From an uncultured Bacteroidota bacterium (GTDB lineage Bacteria; Bacteroidota; Bacteroidia; Flavobacteriales; Flavobacteriaceae): 8,334 bases of DNA. The DNA lies in contig CAIXNQ010000176.1 of assembly GCA_903920835.1 (NCBI GenBank), positions 1-8,334 on the forward strand. The letters run 5' to 3'. Position numbers and translations under genes: made by a program. Under the pieces are notes generated by a model. The model made no database searches and was not told the origin of the DNA. It saw only the letters and a program-made list of their open reading frames with translations. This document shows positions 1-6,096 of the stretch, piece by piece. Each line of letters starts with the position of its first letter. The stretch's first letter is position 1.

Positions 1-130
1 ATAATTAAAAAAGTTTAAATAAAATATTTTTTGTTCTTTGAATAAATTAAAAAGCATTTTTAAATCTTTCAGTAATAAAAATTGAACTACTTCTTTTAAA
101 ATTAACAAACGAGTTTAATTTTGAAATAAC

Positions 131-138
131 TATTTTTG
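131..138 (+). promoter_or_regulatory. weak candidate -7 promoter box for flippase-dut
   Basis: TATTTTTG matches the Bacteroidota -7 consensus TAnnTTTG and lies 22 bases before the proposed TTG start of the flippase, which would give a very short leader. No TTG or TTTG lies at the expected distance of about 17-23 bases upstream, so only half of the promoter is visible. The surrounding 160 bases are extremely AT-rich, so a chance match is quite possible. I see no gene in positions 1-160. Confidence 0.2.
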
Positions 139-160
139 TTGAAATTTAAAATTAAATCTT

Positions 161-1627
161 TTGGCAGGTTATAAAAATCTTTTCAAGCAAACAGCAATCT
201 ACGGACTAGCAACAGTGTTGCCAAGAATGTTCAGTTTTTTGCTTGTACCGCTTTACACCAAATTACTTCCAAAAGCAGAATATGGTCAAGTTACTGTAAT
301 TTTTGCCTATATGATTTTCTTTAATGTGATATTGGCTTATGGAATGGAGACTTCGTTTTTTCGTTTTTATAATAAAGAATCCGATAAAAAAAACGTAGTT
401 GAAACTGCTTTAATTTCTGTGTTTTGGTCAACAATTATATTTTTAGCATCAACTTTAATATTCAAGAATTATCTTTCTGAAATTTCTGGAATAAATATTA
501 ATTACATTACTTATTCCATTTGGATTTTAGCCCTCGACGCTTTTGTAATCATCCCTTTTTCTAAATTAAGAGCCAATCAAAAACCTATTTTTTATGCGAT
601 TGTAAAGATTGGAAATGTGGTTGTAAACCTTCTTTTGAACTTGTTTTTTCTGTTTTTTTTACCAAAAATTGTTGCATCAAATCCCGACTGTTTTTGCGAA
701 ACAATTTATGTAGAGAATTTCCAAATTGGTTACATTTTTATTTCAAATATTGTTGCTAGTTTCATTACACTAGCACTTCTTTCGCCCGACTATTTTAAAG
801 TAAATTGGCATTTTGACTTTCAATTATGGAAGAAAATGATGCGCTATGGTTTGCCGATTTTAGTTGCTGGAATCGCTTTTGCCATTAATGAACAATTTGA
901 CAAAATACTCCTAGGGAAACTATTACCACCAAATATTGCCGATGCTCAAGTTGGGGTTTATTCGGCTTGCTATAAACTAGGGTTATTTATGGTTTTATAT
1001 AGAACCGCTTATACGCTAGGCATTGAACCGTTTTTCTTTAGTCATGCTGCCAATGAAAATGCGCCACAAACTTATGCCAAAGTAACAAAGTATTTCGTGA
1101 TTTTTGGTTCTTTTATTCTGCTGGTGGTGATTGTTTTTGCCGACATTTTCAAAAGAATTATGATTCCAAATTCAACTTACTGGGAAGCAATGAAAGTTGT
1201 TCCTTTGATTATATTAGCGAATTTTTTCTTAGGAATTTATACTAATTTATCGGTTTGGTATAAATTGATTGACAAAACCTACATTGGAGCGTATATTTCA
1301 ATAATTGGTGCCATAATAACACTGTTACTTAACTTTTGGCTGATTCCTGTATTAGGTTATTATGGTTCTGCAATTGCAACAATTGCTGCTTATGGAAGCA
1401 TGATGTTTATTTCATATTATTTAGGAAAAAAACAATATCCAATTCCTTATGAAATCAATGCTATTAGCGCCTATTTAGGTATTTCAATTGTTTTTTCTGT
1501 AATTTCTTTTTATTTTTTTAGAGAAAATTACTTTGTTGGAATCGGGTTGATATTTGTATTTCTACTTTATATTTATAACAACGAAAAAACATTACTACTA
1601 CAAATTATCAAAAGAAAAAAAAAATAA
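161..1627 (+). CDS. oligosaccharide flippase family membrane protein (Wzx-like)
   Basis: This 488-residue protein is almost entirely hydrophobic segments joined by short polar loops, consistent with 12-14 membrane helices. It resembles the polysaccharide-biosynthesis/Wzx branch of the MOP flippase superfamily, which moves lipid-linked sugars across the inner membrane. Family-like signatures are the N-terminal FKQTAIYGLATVLPRMFSF (residues 8-26), LYTKLLPKAEYG (31-42), a second-half start at MRYGLPILVAGIAF (227-240), and GYYGSAIATIAAYG (399-412). The start is TTG at 161: it gives the usual short N-terminus before the first helix, the next in-frame Met is residue 23, and an in-frame stop lies at 140-142. 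The length is normal for the family. The C-terminus is a basic tail (KRKKK) encoded by an A-rich run. dut follows after one base, so the two are very likely cotranscribed. The substrate cannot be read from the sequence, and no glycosyltransferase gene is present nearby. Confidence 0.88.
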   Translation: MAGYKNLFKQTAIYGLATVLPRMFSFLLVPLYTKLLPKAEYGQVTVIFAYMIFFNVILAYGMETSFFRFYNKESDKKNVVETALISVFWSTIIFLASTLIFKNYLSEISGININYITYSIWILALDAFVIIPFSKLRANQKPIFYAIVKIGNVVVNLLLNLFFLFFLPKIVASNPDCFCETIYVENFQIGYIFISNIVASFITLALLSPDYFKVNWHFDFQLWKKMMRYGLPILVAGIAFAINEQFDKILLGKLLPPNIADAQVGVYSACYKLGLFMVLYRTAYTLGIEPFFFSHAANENAPQTYAKVTKYFVIFGSFILLVVIVFADIFKRIMIPNSTYWEAMKVVPLIILANFFLGIYTNLSVWYKLIDKTYIGAYISIIGAIITLLLNFWLIPVLGYYGSAIATIAAYGSMMFISYYLGKKQYPIPYEINAISAYLGISIVFSVISFYFFRENYFVGIGLIFVFLLYIYNNEKTLLLQIIKRKKK

Positions 1628-1628
1628 A

Positions 1629-2063
1629 ATGACCATTAATATCATCAATAAATCTAGCCATCAATTGCCAAGTTATGAAACTATAGCTTCGGCAGGAATG
1701 GATATTCGAGCCAATCTCGATGAACCAATTTCACTAAAACCTTTTGAAAGAACAATAATAAAAACAGGACTTTACTTAGAACTTCCTATAGGATTTGAAG
1801 CGCAAGTTCGTCCTAGAAGCGGTTTGGCTGCAAAACATGGAATTACTGTTTTAAACACACCAGGCACTATTGATGCTGACTATAGAGGGGAAATTGGTGT
1901 GATTTTAATTAATTTATCATCTGATATTTTCACAATCGAAAACGGAGAGAGAATTGCACAATTAATCATCGCAAAACACGAACGTGCAGAATGGATAGCA
2001 GTTGAAAAATTATCTGAAACCCATAGAGGCGAAGGTGGTTTTGGGAGTACTGGATTAAAATAA
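1629..2063 (+). CDS. dut: dUTP diphosphatase (dUTPase)
   Basis: This is a 144-residue homotrimeric-type dUTPase. It hydrolyses dUTP to dUMP and pyrophosphate in the cytoplasm, which keeps uracil out of DNA and supplies dUMP for dTMP synthesis. All five family motifs are present in order: SAGMDIRA (21-28, with Asp25), RPRSGLA (61-67), GTIDADYRGE (79-88, with the presumed catalytic Asp82 and the sugar-stacking Tyr85), GERIAQLI (106-113), and the C-terminal lid RGEGGFGSTG (133-142). It therefore looks complete and active. The start is ATG at 1629. The frame is open 25 codons further upstream, but that extension lies inside the flippase gene and is low-complexity (many Tyr, Phe and Lys), so I reject it. 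One base separates the flippase stop from this start, which suggests coupled translation. The convergent gene on the other strand ends only 21 bases downstream, and no terminator is visible between them. Confidence 0.97.
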   Translation: MTINIINKSSHQLPSYETIASAGMDIRANLDEPISLKPFERTIIKTGLYLELPIGFEAQVRPRSGLAAKHGITVLNTPGTIDADYRGEIGVILINLSSDIFTIENGERIAQLIIAKHERAEWIAVEKLSETHRGEGGFGSTGLK

Positions 2064-2084
2064 TATAAAATAATTTTACTTACT

Positions 2085-2438
2085 TTATTGATATTGATTC
2101 CGAAACCAAACCTTAATCCATTCGCGTTTCAGGATTAAAAACATGACTTCTTCTGAAAGTAAAACCAAATCTGAACCATCAAGTTTTCTGATCTGTTCTT
2201 CCGAAACATCAATTATATAGAGCAGGTTTAGATAAGAAGCAAATTTGTTGTTTATCAATCGGTATATTTTTTCATGAAGCTGAATCTTCAATTCATCTGG
2301 AGAAGTACTCAAAGGGAAATCAATTGCTTCGTTTGCAAAATTAAAATCCTTATTAATCTGAGTGATTAATTTTAAATAGAGATTTGACGCTTCTGCTTCC
2401 GATAAAAGCAAATCTGTAGAAAGTGGTGCAATAAACAT
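2085..2438 (-). CDS. small uncharacterised protein
   Basis: This 117-residue soluble protein is rich in predicted helix and shows no signal peptide, membrane segment or catalytic motif I can identify. The central stretch LHEKIYRLINNKFASYLNLL (residues 54-73) followed by YIIDVSEEQIRKL (74-86) reminds me of small conserved hypothetical proteins in Bacteroidota with an 'LH..IY.LI...F..LL..LYRIDV.E..' pattern, but I cannot name the family. The C-terminal part has alternating hydrophobic and charged residues and ends in two Trp (W107, W111). The start is ATG with an A/T-rich leader and no Shine-Dalgarno sequence. The gene stands alone on the minus strand, convergent with dut and divergent from the unknown gene at 2802, with a plausible promoter about 130 bases upstream. 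Plausible amino-acid composition and an intact reading frame support a real gene. Confidence 0.75.
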   Translation of the reverse strand: MFIAPLSTDLLLSEAEASNLYLKLITQINKDFNFANEAIDFPLSTSPDELKIQLHEKIYRLINNKFASYLNLLYIIDVSEEQIRKLDGSDLVLLSEEVMFLILKREWIKVWFRNQYQ

Positions 2439-2564
2439 CAGCTAATTTTATATGTTTTTATTAAGTTATGGTTTCCGTTTTTATCAAAAAAGCTAAAAAA
2501 ACTTATTGAAATTTATTTCTAAGAATAGATAGAAGTGCCCGATTGAAACCTCCTTTAACTTATT

Positions 2565-2593
2565 CAAATATACTAAAATTCATTTTATTGCAA
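2565..2593 (-). promoter_or_regulatory. candidate Bacteroidota promoter for the 2085-2438 gene
   Basis: Read on the minus strand, TTG at 2593-2591 is followed after 18 bases by TATATTTG at 2572-2565. This fits the known Bacteroidota vegetative promoter pattern of TTG or TTTG about 17-23 bases before TAnnTTTG. Transcription would start near 2558-2560, leaving a leader of roughly 120 bases before the ATG at 2438. The match is by eye in AT-rich DNA, so confidence is moderate. Confidence 0.45.
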
Positions 2594-2596
2594 TAA
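2585..2596. promoter_or_regulatory. 12-bp perfect palindrome overlapping the -33 box
   Basis: TTATTGCAATAA is a perfect 12-bp palindrome. It contains the TTG of the predicted minus-strand promoter, a place where a dimeric regulator could block or guide RNA polymerase. Only one copy was seen, so operator function is an inference. Confidence 0.25.
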
Positions 2597-2801
2597 TATT
2601 TTTTTTGGAATAAATCTTTCTAAAGAAATTTAACAAGTATTTTTTTTTACCACTAGTGCAATATATTTATCATTTTTTGTAAATTTCGACGGTTAAAAGA
2701 TCAATAGAATTTCTATAATTTGAGACAATCGATTTGGTTTTTCAAAAGATATTTCAATGAAAATCAAAAGTTAAATTGGTGATTACAAAAACTATTATAT
2801 T

Positions 2802-3950
2802 ATGAGATGGTTAATTTTAAATCGAACTGGAGACATAACTTTTACAAATAGTTATAATGATTCTGTTAGAATTGCTTATTGTTTAAATGCAAATGTTGTT
2901 AGTGTTGGTATTGGAAATAGCATTTTTAATGTTGATGTTTTAAAGGAACATTTGCCTTTGCTTCCAAAAATGGACATGCTTTTAAGGTTAAGCCGAAACA
3001 AAAAAGAATATGAAGAAATTAATGAGGGTGTTCAGCACATTAAAAATTATCCGAAAATAAAAAACAAAAAGGCTCCAGATATTATATTCTATAACGTAGC
3101 GAAAAAAAAATTAAGCGATATATTTGATATAGAAATAGACATATTAATTGAGAAAACAAACCAAATATATGGCACTAAAACCCTTAAACATCTATTCAAT
3201 AGTGATTGTTTCTATAGCTATCACGGAGATGAAAACACCTCTTTTTTTGAACCAGAACCAGATAGTCCCGAGGGTAAATTATTATACGAAACGGTTCTTG
3301 AATTAGATTTACCAGATCCAGAAAACGGTGCGCCTTTATTCTTTTTGTGCTTGAATAAAATGGACGACACGACCAAAACTCCTTTTGATATTCATCCGTC
3401 AAGTTCTAAAAAAGCCGAAAAACTTGATGCTATTTATGCCGACAAAAGCTGCAAGTTTTCATTTATGACAAAACTAAATGAAAATGAACTTCAAATTTGT
3501 CGTGAGGATCTAACGCTGCCTACAGCTGAATTTAGACAAAAAATTGAGCAATGGGCACAAATTTGTTTTAACAATCCCAACTCGAATAAAGGCTTAAGTT
3601 TTTTCAGAAAAAACATTAAAGATTGGTTGCCTTCTACTGAAAATTTAGTTCAAGAGAGCAAAGTGATAAAAAACAATAATGAGCTAATTAGACCTCCGGT
3701 TAATGCGCAAATTTCTTTTGGAGAGATGCCAATTGCTCAAATTTGGAAATTAATGCTTGATAGTAAAATCATTTTAGAAGACGTTTATAACAACTTAATG
3801 AAGAAAAAAGAAGAACAAAAACCAAAATTTGACGGGCGTTGGCCTGTGGTTATCTACAACTTTACTGACTTTGCTAAGATTGATGAAGTGCCCGAAAACA
3901 ATGAAAACCAACAAGTAGTATCTGTAAGAAAAACAATTTCGTTAGATTAA
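2802..3950 (+). CDS. uncharacterised protein, first gene of a pair with an NYN-domain protein
   Basis: I do not recognise this 382-residue protein. It has no signal peptide and no membrane helix, and looks cytosolic. The N-terminal 60 residues (MRWLILNRTGDITFT onward) alternate beta-like and helical stretches. Residues 63-125 are Lys-rich and helical. An acidic, Pro-containing stretch around 144-175 (HGDENTSFFEPEPDSPEG) precedes GAPLFFLCLNKMDD (176-189). Residues 226-280 look helical and include WAQICFNN. The part after about 297 has a compact conserved-looking ending, with FDGRWPVVIYNFTDF at 343-357. No Walker, nuclease or other catalytic motif was found. The start is ATG at 2802 after an A/T-rich leader. 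The next gene begins 21 bases after the stop with no terminator between, so the two are almost certainly cotranscribed and may act together. Sampled 60-base rows count only about 22-33% G+C, lower than its partner. Possible roles include a substrate adaptor, an inhibitor or a binding partner for the nuclease-like protein; none is shown by the sequence. Confidence 0.8.
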   Translation: MRWLILNRTGDITFTNSYNDSVRIAYCLNANVVSVGIGNSIFNVDVLKEHLPLLPKMDMLLRLSRNKKEYEEINEGVQHIKNYPKIKNKKAPDIIFYNVAKKKLSDIFDIEIDILIEKTNQIYGTKTLKHLFNSDCFYSYHGDENTSFFEPEPDSPEGKLLYETVLELDLPDPENGAPLFFLCLNKMDDTTKTPFDIHPSSSKKAEKLDAIYADKSCKFSFMTKLNENELQICREDLTLPTAEFRQKIEQWAQICFNNPNSNKGLSFFRKNIKDWLPSTENLVQESKVIKNNNELIRPPVNAQISFGEMPIAQIWKLMLDSKIILEDVYNNLMKKKEEQKPKFDGRWPVVIYNFTDFAKIDEVPENNENQQVVSVRKTISLD

Positions 3951-3971
3951 AAATTTAAACAACAAATCAAT

Positions 3972-5333
3972 ATGAAAACAAATCAATTAAATTACATCAA
4001 AGCTTCGATTAGCAACGTAGCTCTATTAGAAATTGAAAATCTCATCGATTTCTGTAAATACACAGAACAACATCACATTAAAGAAATTTTTGTTCTCGAA
4101 AAAGAACTAAAATTCGGAATCTTATCGCACCAATTACTGCTCACCACCCCGTCGCTTGGCTATCAAAATCTTGATGATGCTAGAAAAGCAGTGCTCAACA
4201 ATTTTCCTTCCTCCGAAGATTTTTATCAAGCTTTGAAAGAAGGAATTCACACCTACGAAATCTTTGAAATGCAAACAAAACACGGCATTAACGACAAAGA
4301 ACTGCTTCAAAAACTGCATGACGAAGACTATTTGACCGGTTTTGAAAACTACAAAATGGATTTTGAAAAGTTTCAAGAAGCAAATCCGAACGTGGCAAAA
4401 TTTCAAAATGCGTATGAATTATACCAACATACGAATGAAAACAAATTCGACGATTTCAATCAGCTCCTTGCCGCTTTTGCTGGCGGTTTCAGTTCTTCAA
4501 GCGAATATAAAGACGCTTCACTAAAAGGATATGAAAACAAAACAGAATATGATATTGCAATGAACAACGGTTTTCCGAACAAAGAATATTATGAAAAAGC
4601 CAAAGCCGTCAACGTAGCTACATATAATGAATATATTCTCAAAAACAATTTAGAAGTTTCTTATCCAGAACTAACCCACGACAAATCATTACTGCTTTTT
4701 TTAATCAGCAAAATTGAACAAGGAAAAAAAGCCAGCATCAACAAGCTCCAAGCCCTGCTTGATAGCGAACTAAAGAGTTATAAATCTGCCGACGGTAAAC
4801 TGGCTCACTGGTTCACAACATCGCTGTCAAATACCAATGATTTTATTGACTTTATCGAAAAAGCTCCCGAAGTGGCAAAGTTTGGCAGCTATGATTCTGA
4901 TGGAGAGTTTCTAGAAATTTTTCAACTTAAAAACAGAAGCGTCGTTATTGACGGTAGCAACATTGCCCACAACAGTAATGCTGCAACAAAAACCAAACCA
5001 TCAATAGCCAATTTGCTGACAATGGTTCGGTTTTTAAAGTCAAAAGGATTTAGTGAAATTTTGATTATTGCCGATGCCTCGCTCCGTCATAAACTTTGCG
5101 ATTTAAACAAAATAGACCAACTCCATCAAGAAGCCAAATATTTAATTGCCCCCGCTGGCGTCACTGCCGATGTTTATCTGCTCGATCATGTCAAACAAAA
5201 ACACTGCCTGCTGGTGAGCAACGACACCTTTAAAGAATACAAATTGACCGACCCATGGGTAGCACTTCATGTCGATTCGTACAGACTTACATTTATGATT
5301 ACCGACGACGGCGTTTTTATGCCTGATTTGTAA
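3972..5333 (+). CDS. repeat protein with C-terminal Zc3h12a-like NYN ribonuclease domain
   Basis: This 453-residue cytosolic protein has two parts. The C-terminal part (about residues 322-453) looks like the NYN/PIN-like domain of the Zc3h12a (MCPIP1/Regnase) family, metal-dependent RNases. It begins with SVVIDGSNIAH (Asp327), continues with ILIIADAS (Asp368), then TADVYLL (Asp400) and LLVSNDTFKEY (Asp418), and closes with RLTFMITDDGVFMPD, much as MCPIP1 ends its domain. The acidic residues expected for metal binding are therefore present, so it is probably active. The N-terminal part is helical and contains two blocks of exact 14-residue repeats, at 63-118 (four units) and 172-227 (four units), with the pattern G-[FYI]-x-x-x-x-x-[YF]-x-x-A. 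Such an array is likely a protein- or RNA-binding surface. A linker of about 95 residues follows. The gene sits 21 bases after the unknown gene, is followed by hairpins, and converges on the ribosomal-protein operon. RNase activity and target are inferred; a degradative, regulatory or toxin/defence role is possible. Confidence 0.82.
   Translation: MKTNQLNYIKASISNVALLEIENLIDFCKYTEQHHIKEIFVLEKELKFGILSHQLLLTTPSLGYQNLDDARKAVLNNFPSSEDFYQALKEGIHTYEIFEMQTKHGINDKELLQKLHDEDYLTGFENYKMDFEKFQEANPNVAKFQNAYELYQHTNENKFDDFNQLLAAFAGGFSSSSEYKDASLKGYENKTEYDIAMNNGFPNKEYYEKAKAVNVATYNEYILKNNLEVSYPELTHDKSLLLFLISKIEQGKKASINKLQALLDSELKSYKSADGKLAHWFTTSLSNTNDFIDFIEKAPEVAKFGSYDSDGEFLEIFQLKNRSVVIDGSNIAHNSNAATKTKPSIANLLTMVRFLKSKGFSEILIIADASLRHKLCDLNKIDQLHQEAKYLIAPAGVTADVYLLDHVKQKHCLLVSNDTFKEYKLTDPWVALHVDSYRLTFMITDDGVFMPDL
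4158..4325 (+). repeat. coding repeat block 1: four 14-residue units
   Basis: Residues 63-118 of the NYN-domain protein divide without gaps into GYQNLDDARKAVLN, NFPSSEDFYQALKE, GIHTYEIFEMQTKH and GINDKELLQKLHDE. Each unit starts with G or N plus a large hydrophobic residue, has a polar turn, then an amphipathic helix. The repetition shows in the protein only; the DNA units are strongly diverged, so this is an old array, not a recent expansion. Confidence 0.7.
4485..4652 (+). repeat. coding repeat block 2: four 14-residue units
   Basis: Residues 172-227 divide into GFSSSSEYKDASLK, GYENKTEYDIAMNN, GFPNKEYYEKAKAV and NVATYNEYILKNNL. A Tyr at position 8 (FY at 7-8 in some block 1 units) and Ala near position 11 recur. 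The first three units begin with Gly plus an aromatic residue. The phase is the same as in block 1, and the 53 residues between the blocks (119-171) look helical but off-register, possibly decayed units. Confidence 0.7.
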
Positions 5334-5356
5334 AATAAATCAATTGCAAAAAACCA

Positions 5357-5397
5357 AAAACACCGCTACGAGGTCACCTACATCATAGCGGTGTTTT
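5357..5397 (+). terminator. long-stem hairpin after the NYN-domain gene, possible terminator
   Basis: AAAACACCGCTA at 5357-5368 pairs perfectly with TAGCGGTGTTTT at 5386-5397, a 12-bp stem with a 17-base loop, 23 bases after the stop codon. The right arm ends in only four T, so it is a weaker intrinsic terminator than the one at 5522. It could instead protect the mRNA 3' end. The loop contains AGG-TCA-CCT, which could form a small inner hairpin. Confidence 0.6.
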
Positions 5398-5521
5398 AGT
5401 TTATTAACCTGAATTAAAGATTCAGAATTTAATTGCCCGAAATATCGAACAATATTGACAGCGTTTCTTTTATTAGAGGTTTCGATGTAGAATTACCATT
5501 TTATTGTAGTTGAAACAATAC

Positions 5522-5554
5522 AAAAAAAGCTACCAAATTAGGTAGCTTTTTTTT
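5522..5554. terminator. bidirectional intrinsic terminator between convergent operons
   Basis: AAAAAAAGCTACC, the loop AAATTA and GGTAGCTTTTTTTT form a perfect stem flanked by A and T runs, so a U-tract follows the hairpin on either strand. It lies 33 bases beyond the rplT stop on the minus strand and closes the plus-strand NYN unit as well. Positions 5398-5521, between the two hairpins, hold no gene that I can see. Confidence 0.88.
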
Positions 5555-5587
5555 AGTAAGTAAGTTTAAATTGAGTTTATAAACGTT

Positions 5588-5932
5588 TTATTTAACTTTA
5601 TTAAGTATTGCTTTGAAAGCTTGTGGGTGATTCATTGCTAAATCTGCAAGAACTTTACGGTTCAATTCGATTCCGTTAGCTTTAACTTTTCCCATAAACT
5701 GTGAATACGACATTCCTTCTAAACGAGCTCCAGCGTTAATACGTTGAATCCATAACGAACGGAAATTTCTTTTATTCACTTTTCTATCACGGTATGCATA
5801 GCACATGGCTTTCTCAACCGCATTTTTAGCAACCGTCCAAACGTTTTTTCGACGACCAAAGAAACCTTTGGCTTGCTTCATAATCTTTTTTCTTCTTGCT
5901 CTTTTAGCAACTGAATTTACTGATCTTGGCAT
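5588..5932 (-). CDS. rplT: 50S ribosomal protein L20
   Basis: This 114-residue, strongly basic protein matches L20 along its whole length. L20 binds 23S rRNA early in assembly of the large subunit and in several bacteria represses its own operon by binding the mRNA. The Arg/Lys-rich N-terminal extension (PRSVNSVAKRARRKKIMKQA) leads into KGFFGRRKNVWTVAKNAVEKA (21-41), AYRDRK (46-51), and the globular end with LWIQRINAGARLEG (60-73) and NGIELNRKVLADLA. The length is typical. The ATG start follows an A-rich leader with no Shine-Dalgarno sequence. It is the last gene of the thrS-infC-rpmI-rplT unit, with the bidirectional terminator just beyond. The 167-base gap separating it from rpmI is unusually large for this pair and contains repeats and inverted repeats that may carry control signals. 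Confidence 0.98.
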   Translation of the reverse strand: MPRSVNSVAKRARRKKIMKQAKGFFGRRKNVWTVAKNAVEKAMCYAYRDRKVNKRNFRSLWIQRINAGARLEGMSYSQFMGKVKANGIELNRKVLADLAMNHPQAFKAILNKVK

Positions 5933-5999
5933 AATTTTTTTTGTTTTTTTGTAGCAGGCGTCTCGAATTTAATCAAAAGAACTTTGTGGCCATGCTCCA

Positions 6000-6037
6000 A
6001 GGTTATTTATTAATTTTTTAACCTAAAGAATTCTTTA
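6000..6037 (-). promoter_or_regulatory. inverted repeats in the rpmI-rplT spacer, possible L20 leader element
   Basis: Two inverted repeats lie side by side upstream of rplT. AGGTTA at 6000-6005 pairs with TAACCT at 6019-6024 across a 13-base loop, and TAAAGAATTCTTTA at 6024-6037 is a perfect 14-bp palindrome. They share one base, so they could be alternative structures in the mRNA. L20 is known to bind structured mRNA in other phyla to repress rpmI-rplT. I see no clear copy of those known leaders here, so the role is conjecture. Confidence 0.3.
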
Positions 6038-6040
6038 AAG

Positions 6041-6096
6041 TTGTATATTGTATTACTGTATACTGTATTCTACATTATACAATCTACATTATACAA
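6041..6096. repeat. TGTAT-rich repeat cluster with a 2 x 14-bp perfect tandem
   Basis: TCTACATTATACAA occurs twice head-to-tail at 6069-6082 and 6083-6096. The preceding bases 6042-6070 repeat the theme TGTATAT, TGTATTAC, TGTATAC, TGTATTC. The TTGTATA at the left end is the inverse of the TATACAA at the right, so the cluster can also fold. It begins three bases beyond the rpmI stop codon, inside the operon. Confidence 0.75.

Larger units (their letters stand above)
2439..2801. other. 363-bp AT-rich divergent intergenic region
   Basis: This gap separates the minus-strand small gene from the plus-strand two-gene unit. It must carry the control signals for both. I see a good minus-strand promoter candidate (2565-2593), a 12-bp palindrome at 2585-2596 and runs of eight and nine T near 2599-2606 and 2640-2648. 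On the plus strand the only promoter-like string is TATAATTTG at 2714-2722, one base longer than the Bacteroidota -7 consensus and without a matching -33 box. No tRNA, ORF or repeat array was found. Small-RNA content cannot be judged by eye. Confidence 0.6.

Noticed and set aside
1554..1628. A 25-codon upstream extension of dut starting at 1554
   Set aside because: It lies within the flippase gene, is low-complexity (Tyr, Phe, Lys), and the normal dUTPase N-terminus begins at ATG 1629.
2714..2722. TATAATTTG as promoter of the 2802 gene
   Set aside because: One base too long for TAnnTTTG, and no TTG at the proper distance; the nearest TTTG (2676-2679) is 34 bases away.
3196..3402. Minus-strand 68-codon ORF
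   Set aside because: It lies antisense inside the 2802-3950 gene, with no family resemblance or start context; a shadow ORF.
4134..4406. Minus-strand 90-codon ORF
   Set aside because: It lies antisense inside the NYN-domain gene; its Phe/Val-rich composition is what antisense reading of Lys/Glu/Asn-rich codons gives.
4342..4524. Plus-strand 60-codon ORF in another frame of the NYN gene
   Set aside because: It overlaps the well-supported repeat-coding frame and has no independent support.
4158..4652. TPR or Sel1 repeats in the NYN-domain protein
   Set aside because: The period is 14 residues, not 34-40, and the Ala/Gly/Pro pattern of those repeats is absent.
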